From: JAGOME01 sp039812375
GTDB lineage: Bacteria > Actinomycetota > Actinomycetes > Actinomycetales > Dermatophilaceae
Direction: 5' to 3'
Length of the DNA: 32,240 nucleotides
NCBI GenBank assembly: GCA_039812375.1
Contig: JBDIAO010000029.1
Coordinates: 1-32,240, forward strand
The translations under genes and the position numbers were made by a program. The notes beneath the pieces are model-generated. The model was not told where the DNA came from. It searched no databases and worked only from the letters and a program-made list of their open reading frames with translations. Positions 1 to 6,476 of this stretch are shown here, one piece after another (position 1 is the first letter of the stretch; each line of letters starts with the position of its first letter).

Positions 1-402
1 CGCAAGCCGAACAGCTTCCGGGAGGGGGTCTTCTTCTCGCCCAGCGCGAACACGGACGCCTTCCTCGTCACCTTGCACAAGTCGGCGGCCGACTACTCCC
101 CGACGACGATGTACCGGGACTTCGCGATCAGTCCGGAGCTGTTCCACTGGGAGTCACAGTCGAGCACGACCATCGCCTCACCGACCGGGCAGCGCTATCT
201 CAACCACCGGGCGCGGGGCAGCCACGTGCTCCTCTTCGCGCGGCCGCACAAGGTCTCCGCGTTCGGGGGCGGGGCTCCCTACCTCTTCCTCGGGGAGGCC
301 GACCACGTCGAGCACCGCGGGGAGCGGCCCATCGCGATCACCTGGCGGCTGCGGACCCCGATGCCGGCGGGCGACTTCGCGCTCGCGAGCGTCGTCGGCT
401 AG
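1..402 (+). CDS. DUF3427 domain protein, C-terminal end (partial)
   Basis: The reading frame is open from base 1 to the TAG at 400-402, giving the last 133 residues of a longer protein whose start lies outside the window. The visible part resembles the DUF3427 domain (FFSPSANTDAFLVTLHK, then YRDFAISPELFHWESQS, then SHVLLFAR and PYLFLGEADHV). In known families this domain sits at the C-terminus of DEAD/DEAH-box helicases, often with an N-terminal phospholipase D-like nuclease domain. The helicase part itself cannot be seen here, so a role in DNA processing or defence is inferred from the family only. Confidence 0.8.
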   Translation, partial: RKPNSFREGVFFSPSANTDAFLVTLHKSAADYSPTTMYRDFAISPELFHWESQSSTTIASPTGQRYLNHRARGSHVLLFARPHKVSAFGGGAPYLFLGEADHVEHRGERPIAITWRLRTPMPAGDFALASVVG

Positions 403-408
403 TCAGAA

Positions 409-460
409 AGTCGGATCGTCAGGGGGTCAGGCAGTCGGGTCGTCGGGCAGTCGGATGTTC
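409..460. repeat. Short degenerate direct repeats after the DUF3427 gene
   Basis: Three copies of a 12-mer related to AGTCGGATCGTC occur at 409-420, 433-444 and 449-460, just downstream of the stop codon. No clear inverted partner is visible, so this is not an obvious terminator, but the AGTCG core resembles the repeats at the other gene ends in this window. Confidence 0.45.
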
Positions 461-507
461 GAGTCAGGGCTCCCGGGGGTGTCGGTCGTTCTTGGCATGC
501 TGCATCC

Positions 508-1887
508 ATGACGACACACCACGCCGAGAAGGACACGCCGGTCGCCGCCCGACTCCGGGTCCTCCTGGCCGGCATCCCACCGTGGTTCCCGGTCAAGAAG
601 GCCGGGCAGCAGCTGAGGGCGATCGGCCGTGAGGTTGCCGGGATCGACGCCCGCGCCGCGGACGAGACAGTCCGGGCGAGCATCACGACGGCGATGACAC
701 TGCTCCTGCAGGAGGCGGTCCGGGCCACCTGGCCGCGCGGCTGGCACCCGGCCGACCTGCAGCGCGTCGTCGCCCGGCAGGTCGGCGTCAACGGCACCCT
801 TCTCCTGGGCGACGCGATCGCCGCGGAGCTCGCCACCTACGCTCCCTCAACGATCGACCCCGACTGGCACGAGCAGGTGCGTGAGCTCGACATGTCCGTG
901 CACTGGCCCGCGACGACGACGTGGGCCGCCCATCGGCTGGGCGAGGTCGGGGGCCGGATCGATGAGCTCACGCAACCCTGGGCCGGCACGTGCCACGTGC
1001 TCGCCCACCTGCCGGACATCGGCCGGATCGGTCCACTGCCCGGTCAGGCGCGCGCCGGCACCGTCCCCACGTCGGCGGCCGTCGATGCCTGCGTCCTGGC
1101 CCGGGTGCGGGCCATCCTGGCCAAGGCGGAGTCGACGAACTACCCCGCCGAGGCGGAGACGTTCACCGACGCCGCCCAGAAGCTGATGGCCCGGCACTCC
1201 ATCGACTCCGCGATGCTCGCCGCCGCGGAACCAGACTTCGCCCGGCACGGGCCCTCGGCCCGCCGGATCGGGGTCGAGGCACCATACGAGCTGCCGAAGG
1301 TGCAGCTGCTCAACGCCGTCGGCGACGCGAACCGGTGCCGATCCGTGTGGACGAAGGAGTATGGCTTCGTCACTCTCGTCGGCTTCGCCGAGGATGCCGC
1401 CGCGACGGAGACCCTCTTCACCTCACTCCTCGTGCAGGCGACCCGGGCGATGGCGGCCCACGGATCACGGATCGACCTGGCCGGCCAGTCCCGGACGCGG
1501 TCCTTCCGGCAGTCCTTCCTGACCTCGTTCGCGGCCCGAATCGGCGAGCGTCTCGCCGAGGTCGCCCGCTCGGCGGAGGACGAGGCGGCATCCGGGGTCG
1601 ATGCCGAGCCCCTGCCCGACGCGCGGGGGTATGGCGCTGAGGGCGATGCGCGAGGCGGCGCCGGGATGGCGGGGCGAGATGGGATGGTCGGTCGCGGCGT
1701 GGGCCGGGAACTGGCGAAGGTCCTGGCCGACCGGCGGGATGCCGTCGCAGCCGAGACCGACCGACTCTTTCCCCGGGTCACCACCCGGGGAAGGTCCGCC
1801 CTGCTGGACCGTGAGGGCTGGATCGCCGGCCACGCCGCCGCGGAGACCGCCTCCCTGGGTGCCCGTTCGGGGACCATCACCTCCTGA
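508..1887 (+). CDS. DUF2786 domain-containing protein
   Basis: This 459-residue protein carries a DUF2786-type segment at about residues 199-238 (RVRAILAKAEST, then EAETFTDAAQKLMARHSID), a short helical motif found in many phage and actinobacterial proteins of unknown function. The regions on both sides (residues 1-195 and 240-459) match the general style of long actinobacterial DUF2786 proteins: a helical N-terminal part, then a mixed domain with conserved-looking stretches such as VGDANRCRSVW and SFRQSFLTSFAARIGERL. There is no signal peptide or membrane segment. The ATG at 508 is the first start after a 105-bp gap; no strong ribosome binding site is visible. Biochemical function is unknown. 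Confidence 0.85.
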   Translation: MTTHHAEKDTPVAARLRVLLAGIPPWFPVKKAGQQLRAIGREVAGIDARAADETVRASITTAMTLLLQEAVRATWPRGWHPADLQRVVARQVGVNGTLLLGDAIAAELATYAPSTIDPDWHEQVRELDMSVHWPATTTWAAHRLGEVGGRIDELTQPWAGTCHVLAHLPDIGRIGPLPGQARAGTVPTSAAVDACVLARVRAILAKAESTNYPAEAETFTDAAQKLMARHSIDSAMLAAAEPDFARHGPSARRIGVEAPYELPKVQLLNAVGDANRCRSVWTKEYGFVTLVGFAEDAAATETLFTSLLVQATRAMAAHGSRIDLAGQSRTRSFRQSFLTSFAARIGERLAEVARSAEDEAASGVDAEPLPDARGYGAEGDARGGAGMAGRDGMVGRGVGRELAKVLADRRDAVAAETDRLFPRVTTRGRSALLDREGWIAGHAAAETASLGARSGTITS

Positions 1888-1929
1888 CCACCCTCCTGAC
1901 CGGGCGCCGCGTGGGACTCGTGGCTCACG

Positions 1930-2412
1930 ATGGTGCGCATGGGCTACTTCATCCTCGTCATCGCCCAGACGATCATGTTGCCGATCGTCAGCGGCGTCGT
2001 CGAACTGGGCACTTCCGGGGGCGATCCCGTCCTCGTCTTCGGCACGTGGTGGGTGTTCTGGGGCGTCGGCACCCGCCTGCTCGTCGCCGGTCTCGCACAG
2101 GTCTCCGGCAAGGGCCCGACGGCCGCGATCCTCGGGGCCGCGGAGCCTTCGGTCCAGGAGATGCAACTCGTCCGTGAGCTGGGCACCGCCAACGTCGGGA
2201 TGGGCCTTGCGGGGCTGCTTGCACTGGTTCCCGGATGGGCCCTGCCCGCCGGGCTCGCCGGTGGCGTCTTCCTCCTCATCGCCGGCATCCTGCACCTGCC
2301 GAAGAAGGACAAGAACGCTCAGGAGTCCCTCGCGACCTGGACGGACCTGGTCGTCGGGATCGTCGTCCTCGTGCTGGCGGCCGACGTCCTGATCCGCACG
2401 CTCGGCAGTTGA
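1930..2412 (+). CDS. Small integral membrane protein, DUF6790-like
   Basis: A 160-residue hydrophobic protein with about four membrane helices (near residues 3-25, 35-57, 90-125 and 138-157). The pattern of an N-terminal helix, a WWVFWGVGTR loop and a central VRELGTANVGMGLAG segment resembles the DUF6790 family of small bacterial membrane proteins of unknown role. It starts 42 bp after the DUF2786 gene on the same strand and may be cotranscribed with it. ATG 1930 and ATG 1939 are both possible starts, and neither has a clear ribosome binding site. No substrate or partner can be assigned. Confidence 0.7.
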   Translation: MVRMGYFILVIAQTIMLPIVSGVVELGTSGGDPVLVFGTWWVFWGVGTRLLVAGLAQVSGKGPTAAILGAAEPSVQEMQLVRELGTANVGMGLAGLLALVPGWALPAGLAGGVFLLIAGILHLPKKDKNAQESLATWTDLVVGIVVLVLAADVLIRTLGS

Positions 2413-2614
2413 CGCCTCGGGTGGAAGGGCCGCCCCCGGCCGAGTTGTCTGTTGCGTGACGTGCCGCTGCTCTTCCCAGAAGCCGACCCGCTCGCTTCGC
2501 CGGTCACCTGGGCACCGGTGCTCCTTCACGCGAAAAGTACCCCTCCGGGCCGGGGCGAGGACACGCCATAATTAACTCCCCTTGTTTATTATGATGATGT
2601 GTCATGATGGCGCC

Positions 2615-4387
2615 GTGAGCACAACTTTCGGCGCCGACCCGGTACGCATGGAGGTCGCTGACCTGCTGCACCGGATGGAGGCCGGCGAGATCATCGACCG
2701 CTCTCACGAACGCAAGCACGTCGACCTCAAGGAAGAAGCCGGTCGGCGAGATCGCGCCGGGGCCGTCAGACCCGGAACCGCCGAGAACGATCAGGCGGCC
2801 CGCAAGCTCGCAGCAGAGGCCGCGTGCATGTCGAACACTCCCGGCGGGGGTGCCCTCATCGTCGGTGTTGCGGACGACGGGACACTTGTCGGTGCCGATC
2901 TCCACGCAGAGTGGTTGCGCCAGCGCATCTTCGAGCTCACCCGTCGACTGCTCACGGTCGATGTCACCGAAGCGATCGTCCGAGGAGTCCGGCTGCTGGT
3001 GGTGGTCTCGCCCAGCGCCGTCGAGCCTGTCCGCTTCAACGACCGCATCCGGTGGCGCGTGAACGACACCTGCGTCGACGTCGATGCGGCAACCTGGCAC
3101 GCGAAGCGCATGCAGACGCTCAACTACGACTGGTCGGCCGATGCCTCGACGACGCATGCGTCAGCAGCCAGGCCCCAGGCGCTGGCGGTGGCGCGTGACT
3201 TCCTCGATGCACACGGAGACGGCCGAGCCGAGGAGCTTGCGGCGGCGACCGATGCTCAACTGCTGCGCAGACTCAATGTGGTCACCCGAGACGGACTGTT
3301 GACCAACGCCGGCGTGCTTGCGTTCGCCGGACGCGAGCAGCCGTGCCTCGACTACATCCACCGTGACGTGGTGGGCGGGGACAGCACCGCCCGCGTCCGC
3401 CGCAACGATCGATCCCTCTTGGAGGAGATCGCCGAGGTGTTCCTGACGATGGACGCCCACAACGCAACACGACACGTCCAAACCGGTCTCGTCATACGCC
3501 AGGTGCGTGACATCCCGGTGCTCGCTGCCCGCGAGGCGGTCGTGAACGGCGTAGCGCACCGCGAGTGGGGCATCGTCGAGCCGACGGTTGTCGAGCACGT
3601 CGGGCGGACACTGCGGGTCACCAGCCCCGGTGGCTTTGTCGGAGGCGTCAACGAGGCCAACATCATCACCCACCCCTCGCAGTCCCGAAACCCATCCCTC
3701 ACCCAACTCCTGGCTGACCTCCGCATCGCCGAACGTGAAGGGATCGGAGTCGACCGCATGGTGCGCGAGATGGTTCGCGTCGGTCACCAGCCGCCCGTGA
3801 TCCGCGAGATCAGCGGACCGTTCGTCCGCACCTCACTTGTCGGCGACACGCTCGACGAACCGTGGATCGCGTGGCTCGCCGGGATGGAGCCGACCGAAGA
3901 GTCCGTCGATGTCTCGTCCTTGCTCCTGCTCCGCCACATCGTGGAGGTGGGCTGGCTCGACGAGGCTCAGGCAGCCCCCCTGATCCAGCTGCCCGTCGAG
4001 GAGGCCCGCGGCGCCATTCTGAAACTCAGTCACGCATCCATGGCTGGCCGCGAGGTGCTCGCGATGGTCGACGGAACCCCTGAGGCGACTCCGTCCGCGT
4101 GGCGGCTGAGCGACCAAGCGGCCGGCAGACTCCATGAACTCGACCGTGCCAACGGGCACAGCCGCAAGCGGCCTTCGCGAGCGCAGGTCGCCATCTCCTA
4201 CGCCAAGGCTCGAGGTCGCATCAGCAGCACCGAACTTGGCTCCCTCGTGGGTGCCAGTGCAACCAACGTGGGCACGACACTCAAGGAGCTCGCCGCTGTC
4301 GGGACTCTCACCCCGTCGACTCCCGTTGGGCGGGGTCGCGGCTTCTACTACCGCTGGGCCGGGCCGGCCGCAGGAGCCCACGAGTAG
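2615..4387 (+). CDS. AlbA_2 / ATP-binding (Schlafen-type) regulator-like protein
   Basis: About 590 residues. The N-terminal part has the layout of an AlbA_2 (Schlafen-type) domain: HERKHVDLKEE, then EAACMSNTPGGGALIVGVAD and RIRWRVNDTCVDVD. The middle has the HATPase-like C-terminal region of this family (AAREAVVNGVAHREW, then RVTSPGGFVGGVN and EREGIGVDRMVREM). The end looks like a winged helix (SSTELGSLVGASATNVGTTL). Such proteins are often transcriptional regulators or defence-linked accessory genes; which applies here is not shown. The start is uncertain: GTG 2615 is taken, but TTG 2582, ATG 2591-2597 and ATG 2648 are in frame and none has a good ribosome binding site. An AT-rich patch (CATAAT at 2567-2572) could be a -10 box, so a leaderless or very short leader is possible. 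The upstream AT-rich DNA and the nearby integrase relic suggest acquisition by transfer. Confidence 0.75.
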   Translation: MSTTFGADPVRMEVADLLHRMEAGEIIDRSHERKHVDLKEEAGRRDRAGAVRPGTAENDQAARKLAAEAACMSNTPGGGALIVGVADDGTLVGADLHAEWLRQRIFELTRRLLTVDVTEAIVRGVRLLVVVSPSAVEPVRFNDRIRWRVNDTCVDVDAATWHAKRMQTLNYDWSADASTTHASAARPQALAVARDFLDAHGDGRAEELAAATDAQLLRRLNVVTRDGLLTNAGVLAFAGREQPCLDYIHRDVVGGDSTARVRRNDRSLLEEIAEVFLTMDAHNATRHVQTGLVIRQVRDIPVLAAREAVVNGVAHREWGIVEPTVVEHVGRTLRVTSPGGFVGGVNEANIITHPSQSRNPSLTQLLADLRIAEREGIGVDRMVREMVRVGHQPPVIREISGPFVRTSLVGDTLDEPWIAWLAGMEPTEESVDVSSLLLLRHIVEVGWLDEAQAAPLIQLPVEEARGAILKLSHASMAGREVLAMVDGTPEATPSAWRLSDQAAGRLHELDRANGHSRKRPSRAQVAISYAKARGRISSTELGSLVGASATNVGTTLKELAAVGTLTPSTPVGRGRGFYYRWAGPAAGAHE

Positions 4388-4410
4388 CAGAACGGTGAAG
4401 ATTCCTAGAT

Positions 4411-4463
4411 CGTCGAGTCGGCGTCCCCCCCGTCGAGTAGGCGTGTTGTGGCGCGCCGACTCG
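4411..4463 (+). terminator. Inverted repeat with duplicated left arm
   Basis: CGAGTCGGCG (4414-4423) is the exact reverse complement of CGCCGACTCG (4454-4463). Between them lies a second, one-mismatch copy of the left arm with its leader (CGTCGAGTAGGCGT at 4431-4444 against CGTCGAGTCGGCGT at 4411-4424). It begins 24 bp after the AlbA_2 stop codon, so it is a plausible transcription terminator, without a T-run. Confidence 0.45.
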
Positions 4464-4611
4464 TGGCTCAGGCGACTACTCGCGAACAGGGCAACCCGGG
4501 GACGTCCATCGAGGCCACTGACTCAGCCTGCGGCACCACGGTGGGCGGCTGTGGAGCACCCTTGCGAGTTGTCATACCAAGGGGGCAGCTTGCCGCCCGT
4601 TGCCCATGGCC

Positions 4612-4713
4612 ATGGACGACAGCAAGATCGCGGTCACGATGGACATCTACTCGCAGGTGTCCGCGGCGTCGACCAGACAGGCCCTGAAGCGGCTCGGGGA
4701 GGCCTTCGGATGA
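4612..4713 (+). pseudogene. Tyrosine recombinase (integrase) C-terminal relic
   Basis: A 33-codon open stretch reads MDDSKIAVTMDIYSQV followed by SAASTRQALKRLGEAFG and a stop. This matches the extreme C-terminus of actinophage and integrative-element tyrosine integrases, where the usual text is LGHSKIAVTM.IYSQV with the catalytic tyrosine in the IYSQV motif. The catalytic Arg-His-Arg residues and everything upstream are missing: the frame before 4612 gives no integrase-like sequence. It lies 94 bp from the 3' end of tRNA-Ala, the place where such integrases normally sit. It cannot be functional alone. Confidence 0.8.
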
Positions 4714-4807
4714 GCCGAACTGCAGTACTTATGTGCAGTACGAGCCGAGAATCAGCGATGTCCGACGAATCGTGCGCGTCGCGCAGGCCTGTGACCTGCG
4801 GAAATGT

Positions 4808-4883
4808 TGGTGGAGCCAAGGGGACTCGAACCCCTAACCCCCTGCTTGCAAAGCAGGTGCGCTACCAATTGCGCCATGGCCCC
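4808..4883 (-). tRNA. tRNA-Ala (anticodon TGC)
   Basis: The minus strand folds as a full cloverleaf: acceptor GGGGCCA (4883-4877) pairs with TGGCTCC, the anticodon arm is CCTGC-TTTGCAA-GCAGG with TGC as anticodon, and the T arm contains GGTTCGAGTCC. Discriminator A is at 4811 and the CCA end is encoded at 4810-4808. Its 3' end faces the integrase relic. Confidence 0.96.
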
Positions 4884-4961
4884 GAAGGGTGTGCCCGGGC
4901 CAGGCCGCGACAGCGACCAGACGACCGGGCGTTGCGAGTGTCTGTCAGTCCTCAGGGCCGA

Positions 4962-5162
4962 TCAGTCGTCAGAGCCTGATGAGCTGGCCGACGATCCAGT
5001 CGAGGGTGATGCGTCTCCACCTGCCGACCCGGAGCCGCTGGTGGTGCTCGTGGCCTCGGCCCAGAGGCGGTTGTCGGCCTCCTGTTTCTTCAGCCGGTCG
5101 CGCACCACGACGCCGCCGACGGCCGCAACCGCGGCGACTGCGAGCAGGAGCTTCTTCTTCAC
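4962..5162 (-). CDS. DLW-39 family small protein
   Basis: A 66-residue protein: Lys-rich start (VKKKLLLAVAAVAAVGG, initiator read as Met), one hydrophobic N-terminal helix, a basic stretch (RDRLKKQEADN) and the family hallmark LWAEAT, followed by a Ser/Gly/Asp-rich tail. DLW-39 proteins are tiny actinobacterial proteins of unknown function usually found next to gyrA and these tRNA genes, exactly as here. GTG 5162 is chosen because MKKKLLL is typical of the family; GTG 5174 and GTG 5171 are alternatives. No ribosome binding site decides it. The Ser/Gly tail makes it longer than the usual forty-odd residues. Confidence 0.8.
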   Translation of the reverse strand: MKKKLLLAVAAVAAVGGVVVRDRLKKQEADNRLWAEATSTTSGSGSAGGDASPSTGSSASSSGSDD

Positions 5163-5196
5163 GAGGGACACCACCCATTGGTCGGGGATCGAAGGG

Positions 5197-5270
5197 TGGG
5201 CCTAACAGGACTTGAACCTGTGGCCTCTTCCTTATCAGGGAAGCGCTCTAACCGTCTGAGCTATAGGCCC
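5197..5270 (-). tRNA. tRNA-Ile (anticodon GAT)
   Basis: The minus strand gives a standard cloverleaf: acceptor GGGCCTA (5270-5264) pairs with TAGGCCC (5204-5198), D arm GCTCAGACGGTTAGAGC, anticodon arm CTTCC-CTGATAA-GGAAG with GAT, and T arm AGGTTCAAGTCCT. Discriminator A is at 5197. No CCA is encoded (CCC follows), so CCA must be added after transcription. Confidence 0.96.
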
Positions 5271-5329
5271 CTCGCCGATCCGGCGTGCTCACCCCGCGCA
5301 GGGGCGAGCCGAGGAACGAGGCTACCTCA

Positions 5330-5389
5330 CGGCATACGGGTCGACCAAAACGGTCCCACGGAGGTGTCCAACCGACCGCCCGTATGCCG
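5330..5389 (-). terminator. Inverted repeat after the DUF3566 gene
   Basis: CGGCATACGGG (5330-5340) and CCCGTATGCCG (5379-5389) are perfect 11-bp reverse complements with a 38-nt loop, placed just beyond the DUF3566 stop at 5400 and before tRNA-Ile. The arms consist of the GGCATAC heptamer that recurs across the window. Terminator or RNA-processing hairpin; no T-run. Confidence 0.5.
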
Positions 5390-5399
5390 CGGGCGCCGG

Positions 5400-6476
5400 T
5401 CAGTCGTCGGTGAGAGTGAGGTGCAAACCCCCGACGAGAGAGCTGGAGATGTTGTAGATGAACGAGCCGATGGTCGCGATGGCGGTCCACAAGAAGACGT
5501 CGATGACCGCGATGACGATGGCCAGCGACACGACCTTCTGGAAGCCGATGAAGTCCATGATGTCGAACTTCTGGCCACCCTCCTGGATGATCCTGCCGAT
5601 GAGGCCGTTGACCTGATCGAAGACGCCCATGCCCTGGAGGATGAGCCATAACGCGGCCACCGCGATGACCATGGCGATGCCGAGTGAGACCGACAGCAGG
5701 AAAGACATCTTCAGCACCGACCAGGGGTCCACCCGCGACAGGGTGAGGCGCACTCGGCGGCTGGTTGCTGAGTACGGTTTGGTCGGCGGATGGGCGGTGG
5801 CGGGGTGACTCGGAGCTGGTCGCTTCGCTGCGCCGGGCGTTGTCGGTTTCGTTGCGCCGGCCTTGGCGGGCGCGGTGACGTCGGTCTTGGCCGGTGCGGA
5901 GGCGCTGGCTGTGACCGGAGCGCTGGCAGCGGCCGGCGTTGTGGTTGTTGCCGCGGTGGTGAGTTTGGCGGCGGTTGCGGCGGCGGCGGCCGTGGTTGCG
6001 GCGGCGGCAGCTACCCCGGATGTCGTCCGCGCAGGATCCGGAGCCTCTTTCGCCTGGGTCGATGCGGCAGCAGGGGGTGACCCGTCCTTGGAGGGAGTCG
6101 TTAGGGGTTGGGCAGCAGCTGGGCGGGGTTGGGCAGCAGCTGGGCGCGGGGCTGCGGCAGTGGCGGCTGCGGCAGCGGGGACCGCGGCCATCGGCGCAGT
6201 CACGGCCGACCGTGCAGAGCCACCGGAGGCATCCGCCGCAGCGGAGCCTGGAGTCCCAGCGGAGCCTGGAGTCCCAGCGGAGGCCGGAGCCCCACCCGGG
6301 GCTGGAGCTGGAGTCGTGCTGGGCACGGTCTTGGTGGGCGACGCGGCAGTTCCGCGGTGCTGTCCCTTCGCGCCTCCTCTACGGACGTCGGAAGGGTACT
6401 TGGGGAACCCGAACTTGGAGATGGTGCTGTCCGGCGTCGGGTCCGTGCTCACTCGTGAGGGATCAGGGGTACTCAC
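5400..6476 (-). CDS. DUF3566 domain membrane protein with long Ala/Pro-rich N-terminus
   Basis: 358 residues. The first 230 or so are a low-complexity Ala/Pro/Thr stretch with short repeats (GTPGSAGTPGSA, RPAAAQPRPAAAQP). The last 125 are the DUF3566 domain: RRVRLTLSRVDPWSVLKMSFLLS, then two membrane helices (about residues 253-277 and 315-345), an amphipathic linker and the terminal GGLHLTLTDD. DUF3566 proteins are small membrane proteins of unknown function encoded directly after gyrA in many actinobacteria. The ATG at 6476 overlaps the gyrA stop by 4 bp (ATGA), so it is translated from the gyrBA message. The disordered N-terminal part probably stays cytoplasmic; that is inferred from the arginine-rich segment just before the first helix. 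Confidence 0.9.
   Translation of the reverse strand: MSTPDPSRVSTDPTPDSTISKFGFPKYPSDVRRGGAKGQHRGTAASPTKTVPSTTPAPAPGGAPASAGTPGSAGTPGSAAADASGGSARSAVTAPMAAVPAAAAATAAAPRPAAAQPRPAAAQPLTTPSKDGSPPAAASTQAKEAPDPARTTSGVAAAAATTAAAAATAAKLTTAATTTTPAAASAPVTASASAPAKTDVTAPAKAGATKPTTPGAAKRPAPSHPATAHPPTKPYSATSRRVRLTLSRVDPWSVLKMSFLLSVSLGIAMVIAVAALWLILQGMGVFDQVNGLIGRIIQEGGQKFDIMDFIGFQKVVSLAIVIAVIDVFLWTAIATIGSFIYNISSSLVGGLHLTLTDD

Larger units (their letters stand above)
4388..4807. other. 420-bp region between the AlbA_2 gene and tRNA-Ala
   Basis: No intact gene is seen. It holds an inverted repeat with a duplicated arm (4411-4463), a short integrase relic (4612-4713) and a pair of 8-bp direct repeats TGCAGTAC (4721-4728 and 4734-4741) framed by GAGCCGA on both sides (from 4712 and 4742). 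The layout looks like the eroded end of an integrated element that used the tRNA gene as its target. Confidence 0.55.

Noticed and set aside
1465..2529. 354-codon minus-strand frame over the DUF2786 and DUF6790 genes
   Set aside because: It crosses two plausible plus-strand genes and has no recognisable domain.
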